In this document: one piece after another, positions 24,974-34,687 of the stretch
Position numbering within the stretch: the stretch's first letter is position 1
How the letters are laid out: each line of letters opens with the position of its first letter
From: Pseudomonas sp. SID14000
GTDB taxonomy: Bacteria; Pseudomonadota; Gammaproteobacteria; Pseudomonadales; Pseudomonadaceae
Direction: 5' to 3'
NCBI RefSeq assembly: GCF_002165135.1
Contig: NZ_NFZQ01000018.1
Coordinates: forward strand, 19,888-83,887
Length of the DNA stretch: 64,000 nucleotides
The notes under the pieces: generated by a model
The model's database searches: none
What the model was told of the DNA's origin: nothing
The model's input: only the letters and a program-made list of their open reading frames with translations
Made by a program: the position numbers and the translations under genes

Positions 24974-26887
24974 ATGTCCGTACGACGCACACGCAAAGAC
25001 GATGGTAGCCAATGGACCGTGGCCGACAGCCGCAGTGTTTATGGCATCCGCCATTGGGGCGCGGGTTATTTCGCCATCAATGAAGCCGGGCGCGTCGAAG
25101 TACGCCCCAACGGCCCCAAAAGTGCACCGATCGACCTGTTCGAACAGGTAGACGAACTGCGCCAGAGCGGCCTGTCGCTGCCATTGCTGGTGCGCTTCCC
25201 CGACATTCTGCAGGACCGTGTGCGCCAGCTGACCGGCGCCTTCGACGCCAACATCGCGCGCCTGGAATACCAGAGCAAGTACACCGCGCTGTACCCGATC
25301 AAGGTCAACCAGCAGGAAGCGGTGGTGGAAAACATCATCGCCACGCAGAACGTCTCCATTGGCCTGGAAGCCGGCTCCAAGCCTGAGCTGCTGGCAGTGC
25401 TGGCGCTGGCGCCGAAAGGCGGCACCATCGTTTGCAACGGCTACAAGGACCGCGAGTTCATCCGCCTGGCGCTGATGGGCCAGAAGCTCGGCCACAACGT
25501 GTTCATCGTCATCGAGAAAGAGTCGGAAGTGGCCCTGGTGATCGACGAGGCCGCCGAGCTCAAGGTCAAGCCGCAGGTCGGCCTGCGCGTGCGTCTGTCG
25601 TCGCTGGCCTCGAGCAAGTGGGCAGACACCGGCGGCGAGAAGTCCAAGTTCGGGTTGTCCGCCGCCCAGCTGATCTCGGTGGTACAGCGCTTCCGCGATG
25701 CCGGCCTGGACCAGGGTATCCGCCTGCTGCACTTCCACATGGGCTCGCAGATCGCCAACCTGGCCGACTACCAGCATGGCTTCAAGGAAGCCATCCGTTA
25801 CTACGGTGAGCTGCGTGCGCTGGGCCTGCCGGTCGACCACATCGATGTTGGCGGTGGCCTGGGTGTGGACTATGACGGTACCCATTCGCGCAATGCCAGC
25901 TCGATCAACTACGACATGGACGACTACGCCGGCGTGGTGGTGGGCATGCTCAAGGAGTTCTGCGACGCGCAGGGCCTGCCGCACCCGCACATCTTCTCCG
26001 AGAGCGGTCGTTCGCTGACCGCGCACCATGCCATGCTGGTGATCCAGGTGACCGACGTCGAGAAGCACAACGACGACGTGCCGACCATCGAGAACAAGGA
26101 AGCCCTGCCCGAGACCGTGCAATGGTTGGTCGACCTGCTCGGCCCGACCGACATCGAGATGGTCACCGAGACCTACTGGCGTGCCACCCACTACATGGGT
26201 GACGTAGCTGCGCAGTATGCTGATGGCAAGATCAGCCTGGCCGAGAAGGCCCTGGCCGAACAGTGCTACTTCGCTGTGTGCCGCCGCCTGCACAATTCGC
26301 TGAAAGCCCGCCAGCGCTCGCACCGTCAGGTGCTGGACGAGCTGAACGACAAGCTGGCCGACAAGTACATCTGCAACTTCTCTGTGTTCCAGAGCCTGCC
26401 GGACACCTGGGCCATCGGCCAGGTACTGCCGATCATCCCGCTGCACCGCCTGGACGAAGAGCCGATGCGTCGTGCCGTGCTGCAGGACCTGACCTGCGAC
26501 TCCGACGGCAAGATCAACCAGTACGTCGACGAGCAGAGCATCGAGACCAGCATGCCGGTGCATGCGGTGAAGGAGGGCGAGGACTACCTGCTGGGTGTGT
26601 TCCTGGTCGGTGCGTACCAGGAAATCCTCGGGGACATGCACAACCTGTTCGGTGACACCGACTCAGTGAACATCTACCAGAATGCCGACGGTAGCGTATA
26701 CCACGCCGGTATCGAGACCCACGACACCATCGAGGACATGCTGCGCTACGTGCACCTGTCGCCGGAGGAGTTGATGACGCACTACCGTGACAAGGTGGCC
26801 AGCGCCAAGATCACTGCGCGTGAGCGGACCCAGTATCTGGATGCATTGCGTCTTGGTCTGACCCGGTCTTCGTACCTGTCGTCGTAA
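24974..26887 (+). CDS. speA: Biosynthetic arginine decarboxylase
   Basis: SpeA (637 residues) decarboxylates arginine to agmatine for putrescine synthesis. It is a PLP and magnesium enzyme of alanine-racemase-like barrel type. YPIKVNQQEAVVENI contains the PLP lysine, LLHFHMGSQIANL and DVGGGLGVDYDGTHS bind the cofactor phosphate, and ESGRSLTAHHAML follows. MSVRRTRKDDGSQWTVADSRSVYGIRHW is the standard N terminus, with GGGGA before the ATG at 24974. A partly paired leader (about 24918-24948) lies upstream. Confidence 0.97.
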   Translation: MSVRRTRKDDGSQWTVADSRSVYGIRHWGAGYFAINEAGRVEVRPNGPKSAPIDLFEQVDELRQSGLSLPLLVRFPDILQDRVRQLTGAFDANIARLEYQSKYTALYPIKVNQQEAVVENIIATQNVSIGLEAGSKPELLAVLALAPKGGTIVCNGYKDREFIRLALMGQKLGHNVFIVIEKESEVALVIDEAAELKVKPQVGLRVRLSSLASSKWADTGGEKSKFGLSAAQLISVVQRFRDAGLDQGIRLLHFHMGSQIANLADYQHGFKEAIRYYGELRALGLPVDHIDVGGGLGVDYDGTHSRNASSINYDMDDYAGVVVGMLKEFCDAQGLPHPHIFSESGRSLTAHHAMLVIQVTDVEKHNDDVPTIENKEALPETVQWLVDLLGPTDIEMVTETYWRATHYMGDVAAQYADGKISLAEKALAEQCYFAVCRRLHNSLKARQRSHRQVLDELNDKLADKYICNFSVFQSLPDTWAIGQVLPIIPLHRLDEEPMRRAVLQDLTCDSDGKINQYVDEQSIETSMPVHAVKEGEDYLLGVFLVGAYQEILGDMHNLFGDTDSVNIYQNADGSVYHAGIETHDTIEDMLRYVHLSPEELMTHYRDKVASAKITARERTQYLDALRLGLTRSSYLSS

Positions 26888-26892
26888 TCCAC

Positions 26893-27013
26893 GGGGCCGC
26901 TTTGCGGCCCATCGCGCCGCGAAACCACATGGGATTGCGGTTTCGCGGGAAATCGCGGCGCGATCTGTTGTAGGAGCGGCCTTGTGTCGCGAACTGAGGG
27001 CGCAGCCCTCACC
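26893..27013. repeat. REP cluster upstream of the RAYT gene
   Basis: After speA comes a GGGGCCGC/GCGGCCC hairpin and a longer imperfect palindrome, then a full REP (26969-27013) beginning TGTAGGAGCGGCCTTGTGTC and ending in a GGGCGCAGCCCTC hairpin. It forms the left boundary of the REP-transposase unit. Confidence 0.85.
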
Positions 27014-27096
27014 GCGTCATACTCGGTAATGATCCATCGGCGTTGCATTTCATCGCCACGCCTATCCTGTGAATGCAACGTTCAAAGGAAGTCGAC

Positions 27097-27552
27097 ATGG
27101 ATCGTCACGGCAACCATCGCTTGCGCCAAGGGCGCTTTTCAGAGCCAGGCCGGCTCTACCTGCTAACCACCATCACACGCCATCGCCTCCCGTTATTCGA
27201 GAACCTCTGGTTTGCGCGTTCGGCCATTCAGCAATTGCGGCTGAGTGATCGAGAGGGGAGTTGCCGTTCGCTGGCCTGGGTCTTGATGCCGGACCATTTG
27301 CATTGGCTGATCGAGCTCGGCCCGACCAGCCTGAGCAAACTCATGTGTGCCTTCAAGTCGCGAAGCAGTTGCGCGCTCTACCGTACAGGTGCCGAGCGAC
27401 ATCACATCTGGCAACCCGGCTTTTACGACCGGGCGCTGCGCAAGGAGGAGGATGTAAAGGCCGCTGCCCGCTATATCATCGCCAATCCCATTCGGGCTGG
27501 CCTGGTGCGGCGGGCTGGTGATTATCCACATTGGGATTGTGTGTGGCTGTGA
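27097..27552 (+). CDS. REP-associated tyrosine transposase (RAYT)
   Basis: A 151-residue Y1-type HUH transposase. It contains the metal-binding triad in LMPDHLHWLIEL and the RAYT signature AARYIIANPIRAGLV with the candidate catalytic tyrosine; WQPGFYDRALRKEEDV is also typical. RAYTs nick and move single-stranded REP DNA and are thought to spread REPs. The gene is flanked on both sides by inverted REPs of the same GGAGCGGCCTTGTGTCGC family. The ATG at 27097 is preferred (AAAGGAAG upstream) over one at 27073. Full length and apparently intact. Confidence 0.93.
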   Translation: MDRHGNHRLRQGRFSEPGRLYLLTTITRHRLPLFENLWFARSAIQQLRLSDREGSCRSLAWVLMPDHLHWLIELGPTSLSKLMCAFKSRSSCALYRTGAERHHIWQPGFYDRALRKEEDVKAAARYIIANPIRAGLVRRAGDYPHWDCVWL

Positions 27553-27559
27553 ATCCGCA

Positions 27560-27681
27560 GGTGAGGGCTTTGCCCTCAGATCGCGACACAAGGCCGCTCC
27601 TACAGTTGATCGTGATACCAGGCCGTCCCGCAATCCATGTAGTAGCGGCCTTGTGTCGCGATGGGCCGCAAAGCGGCCCCG
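27560..27681. repeat. REP cluster downstream of the RAYT gene
   Basis: An inverted REP (27560-27604, same family as the upstream copy) is followed by a decayed direct copy (27638-27681) in which GGAGCGG has become TAGCGG. With the upstream REP these bracket the transposase. Confidence 0.87.
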
Positions 27682-27684
27682 GTG

Positions 27685-29022
27685 TCACCGAACCCAAAGC
27701 CCTTTTTCCTGCAACCGCCACCCCACCCACCCCAAACTTACCGCCCGCAAGCCCATGAACCCGAGAAACGCCAACCACAACCCATGGTTGCCGAACCCGC
27801 TCATGGCCACAGCCATCGGCAGCGCAATCAACACCGATAGCAACATCGCATTACGCATCTCCCGCGCCCGTGTCGCGCCAATGAACAAGCCATCCAGCAA
27901 ATAGCTCCACACCGCAATCAACGGCAGCAATGCCAGGTACGGCAGGTACGGATAAGCCGCTGCCCGCACACTCTCGATGTCGGTCTGCAAATCGATGAAC
28001 AGGTGCCCGCCCAGCAGGAACAAGCCGGCAAACCCCAGGCTGGTGATCAGCGACCAGCCACAGGCCACCACCAGCGAGCGGCGCAGGGTGTCGCGGTCGC
28101 GCGCACCAATGGCATGGCCGCACAGGGCCTCCACTGCATGCGCCAACCCGTCAAGCGCATAGGCAGTCAGCAGCAGGCCGTTGAGCAGCAGGGCATTGGC
28201 CGCCACGGTGGCCTCGCCTAGGCGTGCGCCTTGCACGGTAATCAGCAGGAACACCAGTTGCAGCGCCAGGCTGCGCAGGAAGATGTCGCGGTTCACCGCC
28301 AGCAGCGGCCGCCAGGCCTGCCAGCGCCTGAGCGCCGCCCACGCGATCTGCCCCGGGTAGGCGCGCAAGGCCGGGCGGGTAAGGGCCAGGCCGAGCAGGG
28401 CGGCGCTCCATTCGGCAATCACCGACGCCCGCGCCGAACCCAGCACGCCCCAGTTCAGGCCAAGCACGAACCACAGGTTCAAGGCGATGTTCAGCAGGTT
28501 GGTGGTCAGCAGGATGGCCAGTGGCGCCCTGGCGTTCTGGGTGCCGAGGAACCAGCCGACCAGCGCGTAGCTGGCCAGTGCCGCGGGCAGGCCGAGCAGG
28601 CGGGTGTGGAAGAAGTCTTCGGTGGCCTGCTGCAGGGCCGTGCTGGGTTGCATCGCGTGCAGCGCCAACTGGCTGAAGGGCAGGGCCAGCAGGCCGATCA
28701 GCAGGGCGAAACCGACCGCCAGCAGCAGCCCTTGCACCAGCACCTGGCGCAACACAGCACCATCGCCACGGCCGGCGGCCTGGGCGGCGAAGCCGGTGGA
28801 ACCCATGCGCAGGAAACCCATCAGGCCGACCATGAAGGTGAACAGCGTGGCCCCCACGGCCACGGCGCCAAGCTGGTGGGCGTGGGGGAGGTGGCCGATG
28901 ACGGTGCTGTCGACCAGGGCTACCAGCGGCACGGAGATGTTGGACAGGATCATCGGCGCGGCCAGGGCCCAGACCTTGTGGTGGGTGGGGCGGTGCTGCC
29001 AGTCGGTGGTCAGTGAGGTCAT
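27685..29022 (-). CDS. MATE family efflux transporter, DinF-like
   Basis: A 445-residue inner-membrane protein with about twelve hydrophobic segments. HKVWALAAPMILSNISVPLVALVDSTVIGHL is the MATE/DinF first helix, and LGAVAVGATLFTFMVGLMGFLRMGSTGFAAQAAGRGD the usual second helix and loop. These sodium- or proton-driven antiporters export cationic drugs or, for DinF, oxidised compounds. The ATG at 29022 is chosen since the longer frame crosses a REP. No regulator is adjacent. Confidence 0.93.
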   Translation of the reverse strand: MTSLTTDWQHRPTHHKVWALAAPMILSNISVPLVALVDSTVIGHLPHAHQLGAVAVGATLFTFMVGLMGFLRMGSTGFAAQAAGRGDGAVLRQVLVQGLLLAVGFALLIGLLALPFSQLALHAMQPSTALQQATEDFFHTRLLGLPAALASYALVGWFLGTQNARAPLAILLTTNLLNIALNLWFVLGLNWGVLGSARASVIAEWSAALLGLALTRPALRAYPGQIAWAALRRWQAWRPLLAVNRDIFLRSLALQLVFLLITVQGARLGEATVAANALLLNGLLLTAYALDGLAHAVEALCGHAIGARDRDTLRRSLVVACGWSLITSLGFAGLFLLGGHLFIDLQTDIESVRAAAYPYLPYLALLPLIAVWSYLLDGLFIGATRAREMRNAMLLSVLIALPMAVAMSGFGNHGLWLAFLGFMGLRAVSLGWVGWRLQEKGLWVR

Positions 29023-29040
29023 CGGGTGTCCTGGGAAATC

Positions 29041-29153
29041 CTGGGGCTGCTGCGCAGCCCTTTCGCGACACAAGGCCGCTCCCAAAACCGGAAGCCTGTG
29101 CAGTACCTGTGGGGAGCGGCCTGGCGTCGCGAAAGGGGCGCAAAGCGCCCCCG
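29041..29153. repeat. REP pair (BIME)
   Basis: Inverted GGAGCGGCCTTGTGTCGC-type copies lie in the divergent gap between the MATE and macroglobulin genes. The second copy has an extra G and GGCGTCGC in place of TGTGTCGC. Confidence 0.86.
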
Positions 29154-29260
29154 CTTTTCTAAATTGCCAGCAGTGTACCGGCCATGCAGCCAATTCGCGC
29201 GACCATAGTTGCGCTATAGTTGCTGCCCTCAACGTACATGCTGCCAAAGAGTTCTACTCC

Positions 29261-32200
29261 ATGTTCAACAAAGGATTGTTGCTGGCCTGCGCGCTGGCTT
29301 TGCTCAGTGCCTGTGACTCTTCGACGCCGGACAAACCGGCGCCAGCCGAAAAGCCGGCGGCCACTGCGCCCGCCGCCACCCCGGCGCCCGAGCGCGAAGA
29401 CCCGGCCGTACTCGCCAAGCGCTACGAGGGCCGCGAGCTCACCGTGCTGGATGTTTCCGAAGTGCAGCTCGATGGCGCTGCAACGCTGTCGATCAGCTTC
29501 TCCGCACCGCTGGATGCCAAGCAGGACTTCGCCAGCAAAGTGCACCTGGTCGACACGGTCAAAGGCAAGCTCGACGGCGCCTGGGAACTCTCCGACAACC
29601 AGATGGAGCTGCGCCTGCGCCATCTGGAGCCGCAGCGCAAGCTGGTGCTGACCGTCGACAAGGGCCTGCTGGCCGTCAACGGCAGGCAACTGGAAGAGGA
29701 GTCGATCAGCCGTCTGGAAACCCGCGACATGCAGCCGACCATCGGCTTCGCCAGCCGTGGATCGCTGTTGCCCACGCGCCTGGCCGAGGGCCTGCCGGTG
29801 ATTGCCCTCAACGTCGACAAGGTCGATGTCGAGTTCTTCCGCGTGAAGCCGGACATGCTCTCGACCTTCCTGGTCAACTGGGGGCGCAACAGCAGCCTGT
29901 ACTACTACCAGTCCAAGGAAACCCTGGACATGGCCGAGCTGGTCTACAGCGGCCGCTTCGACCTTAACCCCGCACGCAACACCCGCGAGACCGTGCTGCT
30001 GCCGATAGCTGGCATCAAGCCGCTGCAGGAGCCAGGCGTGTACCTGGCAGTAATGCGAGCCTCGGGCACCTACGACTACTCGCAGCCAGCGACCTTGTTC
30101 ACCCTCAGCGACATCGGTGTGTCCGCGCATCGCTACCGCGACCGCCTGGATGTGTTCGCCCAGGCCCTGGAGGGCGGCAAGGCGATGAACGGCGTCAACC
30201 TGGAGATCCATGACGACAAGGGCAAGCTGCTGGCCCAGGCCAGCACCGATAGCGATGGCCACGCCCAGCTGCCGATCACGCCCAAGGCCGACACCCTGAT
30301 CGCCACCCAGGGGGTGCACACCACCTTGCTGCGCCTGAGCAGCGCGGCACTGGACCTGGCCGAGTTCGACATCACCGGCCCGCAGGCCAACCCGCTGCAG
30401 TTCTTCATCTTCGGCCCGCGTGACTTGTATCGCCCAGGCGAAACGGTGTTGCTCAACGGCCTGCTGCGCGACCAGGACGGCAAGCCGGTCAAGGCTCAGC
30501 CGGTGAGCGTGGAAGTGCGCCGCCCGGATGAGCAGGTCAGCCGCAAGTTCGTCTGGGAAGCCGACAGCAACGGCCTGTACCAGTACCAGCTGCAGCTGGC
30601 CAGCGAGGCCCCGACCGGCCGCTGGCAACTGCTGCTCGACCTGGGCGGCGGGCGCAAGCAGGTGTATGAATTCCTCGTCGAAGACTTCTTGCCCGAGCGC
30701 CTGGCGCTGGAGCTCAAGGGCAGCAGCAAACCATTGTCTCCGGACCAGGATGCGCGCATCCAGGTCAATGGCCGTTACCTCTATGGTGCCCCGGCTGCCG
30801 GCAACCGCCTGAGCGGCCAGGCCTATGTTCGCCCGCTGCGTGAGGCGGTGCCGGCGCTGCCGGGCTACCAGTTCGGCTCGGTCACCGAAACCGAGCTGAA
30901 CCAGGACCTGGAGCTGGACGAAGTCACCCTGGACCAGGCCGGCAAGGCCGTGGTCGATATCGAAAGCCGCTGGGCCGAAGCCCGCTCACCGCTGCAACTG
31001 ACCGTACAGGCCAGCCTGCAGGAGTCCGGTGGCCGGCCGATCACCCGGCGCCTGGAACAACCCATCTGGCCGGCCGAGCGCCTGCCAGGCCTGCGCGGCC
31101 TGTTCGACGGTGAGGAAACCGACAGTGACGGGCCGGTGGAGTTCGAGTTCCTGGTGGCCGACCGCGAAGGCAACAAGCTGGCGGCCAACGACCTCAAAGT
31201 GCGGCTGGTTCGCGAGCGCCGCGATTACTACTGGAACTACTCGCAGAGCGATGGCTGGAGCTACGCCTACAACGAGAAGTTCCTTACCCAGAGCGAGGAG
31301 ACCGTGAGCGTCAAGGCCGGCTCCACCGCCAAGCTGAGCTTCCAGGTGGAATGGGGCCCGTACCGTGTCGAGGTGGAGGATCCGGAGACGGGCCTGGTGT
31401 CCAGCGCGCGCTTCTGGGCCGGCTACCGCGCCCAGGACAACGCCGAAGGCGGCGCGGTGCGGCCGGACCAGGTCAAGCTGGCACTGGACAAACCGGCCTA
31501 CGCCGACGGCGCTACCGCCAAGGTCACCGTCACCCCGCCCGCAGCCGGCAGTGGCTACCTGATGATCGAGTCCAGCGATGGCCCGCTGTGGTGGCAGGAG
31601 ATCGACGTGCCCGCCGAGGGCAAGACGTTCGACGTGCAGCTGGACAAGCAGTGGGCACGCCACGACCTGTACATCAGCGCGCTGGTGATCCGCCCCGGCG
31701 AGCGCAAGGCCAACGCCACGCCGAAACGTGCGGTGGGCGTGCTGCACCTGCCGCTGGACCGCGCCGAGCGCAAGCTGGCGGTGAGCCTGCAGGCACCGGA
31801 GAAAATGCGCCCGAAACAGTCGCTGACCGTGAGGATCAAGGCTGCAAATGCTGATGGCAGCGTACCCAAACAGGTGCATGTGCTGTTGTCGGCGGTGGAT
31901 GTGGGCATCCTCAACATCACCGACTTCAAGACCCCCGACCCCTTCGCCAGCCTGTTCGGGCGCAAGGCCTACGGTGCTGATCAGCTGGATATCTACGGCC
32001 AGTTGATCGAAGCTGGCCAGGGCCGCCTGGCCAGCCTGGCGTTCGGCGGTGACGCGGCGATGGCCAAGGGTGGCAAGCGCCCCAACACCACGGTGACCAT
32101 CGTCGCCCAGCAAAGCCTGCCGGTGACCCTGGACGACAAGGGCGAGGGCCAGGCCACGGTCGATATCCCCGACTTCAATGGCGAACTGCGGCTGATGGCC

Positions 32201-34162
32201 CAGGCCTGGACCGAGGAACACTTCGGCATGGCCGAAGGCAAGACCGTGGTCGCCGCGCCGTTGATTGCCGAGCTCTCGGCGCCGCGCTTCCTGGCCGGTG
32301 GCGACCGCACCAGCCTGGCGCTGGACCTGGCCAACCTGTCGGGCCGTGCCCAGCAGCTGAACGTTGAAATCAGCACCGAAGGGCAGCTGAGCCTGGCGGC
32401 CAACGCCGTGCAGAACGTTGCCCTGGCTGAAGGCCAGCGCTCGACGCTGATGATCCCGGTACAGGCCCAGGGTGGCCTGGGGCAGGGCAAGGTGCATGTG
32501 CGGGTCACTGGTCTGCAGCTGCCGAACGAGCCGACCGGCGCGTTCGAGCGTGAGTGGACGCTGGGCGTGCGCCCAGCCTACCCGGCGATGCTCAAGCATT
32601 ACCGCGTGGCCTTGAAGGACCAGCCTTGGACCCTGCCTGAAGCAGACCTGGCCGCCTTTGAACCCGCTGGCCTGGAAGCCAGCCTGGCCTTGTCGAGCCG
32701 GCCACCGCTGAACCTGGCCGAGCAGATCCGTGCCCTCGAAGCCTACCCCTACGGTTGCCTGGAGCAGACCACCAGCGGCCTCTACCCGTCGCTGTACGCC
32801 GATGCCGACAGCCTCAAGCGCCTGGGCATAAAGGGCGAGCCTGCCGATGTGCGCAAGCGCAAGATCGAGATGGGTATCGAGCACCTGCTGGGCATGCAGC
32901 GCTACAACGGCAGCTTCGGCCTGTGGAGCTCGGACAGCGAGGAAGAATACTGGCTGACCGCCTATGTCACCGACTTCCTGCTGCGCGCCCGTGACCAAGG
33001 CTATGGTGTGCCGGCCGAAGCGCTGAAGAAGGCCAGCGAGCGCCTGCTGCGCTACCTGCAGGAGCGCAACCTGATCGAAGTCGACTACAGCGAGAACGCT
33101 GAACACACCCGCTTTGCCGTGCAGGCCTATGCGGCGTTGGTGCTATCGCGCAGCCAGCAGGCGCCGTTGGGCGCCCTGCGTGGCCTGTTCGAGCGCCGCG
33201 CCGACGCCCGCTCTGGTCTGCCGCTGGTGCAACTGGCGGTGGCGCTGGACAAGATGGGCGACAAGCCGCGTGCCGAGCAGGCCCTGCAGGCGGGCCTGGG
33301 CATCAGTCGTGGTAAAGGCTGGATGGCCGACTATGGTAGCGCCCTGCGCGACCAGGCACTGATCCTGGCGCTGCTGCAGGAAAGCAACCTGGCGAGCCGC
33401 CAGGTCGACCAGCGCCTGTTCGCCCTGTCGGATGAGCTGGCGGCCAACCGCTGGCTGTCGACCCAGGAGCGCAATGCGCTGTTCCTGGCCGGCCGTGGCC
33501 TGCTGGGCAAGCCGGAAGGCCAGTGGCAGGCGCGCCTGGACAGCGCAGGCGAAGTGCGCGAGTTCAACAATGCCGAGTCCGGCATGAAGCTCGAAGGCCC
33601 GTTGCTGGCTTCGCCGCTGAGTGTGCAGAACCAGGGTAGCGAGACGCTGTACCAGCAACTGACCTTGTCGGGTTACCCGCGCCAGGCGCCTGCGGCCGGT
33701 GGCAACGGCATGCAGATCCGCCGTGAGTACCTGGGCATGAATGGCCAGCCGTTGGACTTGCACAACCTGCGCAGCGGCGACCTGGTGCTGGTGCACCTGG
33801 CGCTCAAGGCTGAAGACCGGGTACCGGATGCGCTGGTGGTGGACTTGCTGCCGGCAGGCCTTGAGCTGGAAAACCAGAATCTGGCGCAAAGTGCCGCCAG
33901 CCTGGACAACGCCAGCAGTGCAGTGAAGGAATGGCGCGAGTCGATGCAGAACGCCAGCGTGGTGCATCAGGAGTATCGCGATGACCGTTATGTCGCTGCA
34001 CTCAAGCTGGACAGCTACGGCACCACCCACCTGCTGTACCTGGCACGGGCGGTGACCCCGGGCACCTACCGCGTGCCGCCGCCGCAGGTCGAATCGATGT
34101 ACCGGCCAAACCTGCAGGCCGTGGGGGATGGGCAAGGGGAGATGACCGTAAAAGCCCGCTAA
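29261..34162 (+). CDS. yfhM: Bacterial alpha-2-macroglobulin lipoprotein
   Basis: A 1633-residue envelope lipoprotein. MFNKGLLLACALALLSAC is the lipoprotein signal (Cys18), followed by a Pro/Ala-rich tether. The body is a chain of macroglobulin-like domains. YPYGCLEQTTSG contains the CxEQ thioester (Cys1166), which in this family forms a covalent trap for attacking proteases. The next structural gene on the strand is pbpC, the classical partner encoding PBP1C; together they are proposed to protect and repair the cell wall after protease or immune attack. The ATG at 29261 is used because a much longer open frame upstream has no signal peptide. Confidence 0.96.
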   Translation: MFNKGLLLACALALLSACDSSTPDKPAPAEKPAATAPAATPAPEREDPAVLAKRYEGRELTVLDVSEVQLDGAATLSISFSAPLDAKQDFASKVHLVDTVKGKLDGAWELSDNQMELRLRHLEPQRKLVLTVDKGLLAVNGRQLEEESISRLETRDMQPTIGFASRGSLLPTRLAEGLPVIALNVDKVDVEFFRVKPDMLSTFLVNWGRNSSLYYYQSKETLDMAELVYSGRFDLNPARNTRETVLLPIAGIKPLQEPGVYLAVMRASGTYDYSQPATLFTLSDIGVSAHRYRDRLDVFAQALEGGKAMNGVNLEIHDDKGKLLAQASTDSDGHAQLPITPKADTLIATQGVHTTLLRLSSAALDLAEFDITGPQANPLQFFIFGPRDLYRPGETVLLNGLLRDQDGKPVKAQPVSVEVRRPDEQVSRKFVWEADSNGLYQYQLQLASEAPTGRWQLLLDLGGGRKQVYEFLVEDFLPERLALELKGSSKPLSPDQDARIQVNGRYLYGAPAAGNRLSGQAYVRPLREAVPALPGYQFGSVTETELNQDLELDEVTLDQAGKAVVDIESRWAEARSPLQLTVQASLQESGGRPITRRLEQPIWPAERLPGLRGLFDGEETDSDGPVEFEFLVADREGNKLAANDLKVRLVRERRDYYWNYSQSDGWSYAYNEKFLTQSEETVSVKAGSTAKLSFQVEWGPYRVEVEDPETGLVSSARFWAGYRAQDNAEGGAVRPDQVKLALDKPAYADGATAKVTVTPPAAGSGYLMIESSDGPLWWQEIDVPAEGKTFDVQLDKQWARHDLYISALVIRPGERKANATPKRAVGVLHLPLDRAERKLAVSLQAPEKMRPKQSLTVRIKAANADGSVPKQVHVLLSAVDVGILNITDFKTPDPFASLFGRKAYGADQLDIYGQLIEAGQGRLASLAFGGDAAMAKGGKRPNTTVTIVAQQSLPVTLDDKGEGQATVDIPDFNGELRLMAQAWTEEHFGMAEGKTVVAAPLIAELSAPRFLAGGDRTSLALDLANLSGRAQQLNVEISTEGQLSLAANAVQNVALAEGQRSTLMIPVQAQGGLGQGKVHVRVTGLQLPNEPTGAFEREWTLGVRPAYPAMLKHYRVALKDQPWTLPEADLAAFEPAGLEASLALSSRPPLNLAEQIRALEAYPYGCLEQTTSGLYPSLYADADSLKRLGIKGEPADVRKRKIEMGIEHLLGMQRYNGSFGLWSSDSEEEYWLTAYVTDFLLRARDQGYGVPAEALKKASERLLRYLQERNLIEVDYSENAEHTRFAVQAYAALVLSRSQQAPLGALRGLFERRADARSGLPLVQLAVALDKMGDKPRAEQALQAGLGISRGKGWMADYGSALRDQALILALLQESNLASRQVDQRLFALSDELAANRWLSTQERNALFLAGRGLLGKPEGQWQARLDSAGEVREFNNAESGMKLEGPLLASPLSVQNQGSETLYQQLTLSGYPRQAPAAGGNGMQIRREYLGMNGQPLDLHNLRSGDLVLVHLALKAEDRVPDALVVDLLPAGLELENQNLAQSAASLDNASSAVKEWRESMQNASVVHQEYRDDRYVAALKLDSYGTTHLLYLARAVTPGTYRVPPPQVESMYRPNLQAVGDGQGEMTVKAR

Positions 34163-34183
34163 GCGCCTGTCAGGCGCGGACTA

Positions 34184-34294
34184 TGTGGGAGCGGCCTTGT
34201 GTCGCGAAAGGGCCGCAAAGCGGCCCCAAAGCGGCGGAGCTGAAAATCTGGGGCTGCTGCGCAGCCCTTTCGCGACACAAGGCCGCTCCCACAG
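34184..34294. repeat. REP pair (BIME)
   Basis: Inverted GGAGCGGCCTTGTGTCGC copies with GC-hairpin tails lie after the macroglobulin gene. Short GGCGCGGAC/GTCCGCGCC arms (from about 34173) extend the palindrome. Confidence 0.9.
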
Positions 34295-34316
34295 GTCCGC
34301 GCCGGGCAGTTCAATG

Positions 34317-34610
34317 TCAGTGTATTACCCAGCTCATCACCCACAACCCCAGCAGCAGCCAGATGATCCCGAGGATGATCGAGGCACGCATGAACGCGCG
34401 GATTGCCGAGTACAGCAGCACCAGCCCGATGATCAGGGCAAGGATGCTGAGCAGCGAGGTTTCCATGCCCAACGTGCGCGCCAGGCCATCGATGAAATTG
34501 CCACCGGCGCTGGCCAGCAGGTTGAACAGCCCGCTCATTGCGTCGACGATGAAGCGGATCAATGACCCCAGCGCCTGGCCCAGCCACTCGAAAAAACCTT
34601 CTACATGCAT
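34317..34610 (-). CDS. Small membrane protein of unknown function
   Basis: A 97-residue protein with two hydrophobic stretches near its C terminus (about residues 52-68 and 76-95), separated by a basic RAFMRAS turn, after an amphipathic N-terminal half (MHVEGFFEWLGQALGSLIRFIVDAMSGLFNLLASAGGNFIDGL). The ATG at 34610 is preceded by AGGAAG at five bases. It is divergent from pbpC and convergent with the macroglobulin gene, so it may belong with envelope maintenance, but no family is recognised. Confidence 0.75.
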   Translation of the reverse strand: MHVEGFFEWLGQALGSLIRFIVDAMSGLFNLLASAGGNFIDGLARTLGMETSLLSILALIIGLVLLYSAIRAFMRASIILGIIWLLLGLWVMSWVIH

Positions 34611-34687
34611 AGTTGCTTCCTGATGAACGAATCGGCGAGGTTGCCGTTCCCAAGCCTTTGGCCATCACCTGGCCAGGTCGGTTCCCG

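Noticed and set aside
24959..26641. A 560-codon open frame on the minus strand across speA
   Set aside because: It is antisense to a clear arginine decarboxylase, is rich in His/Val/Gln typical of GC-rich shadow frames, and has no recognisable domain.
30986..33106. A 706-codon minus-strand open frame inside the macroglobulin gene
   Set aside because: It is the antisense of conserved macroglobulin codons; composition is shadow-like and no start signal or family motif is seen.
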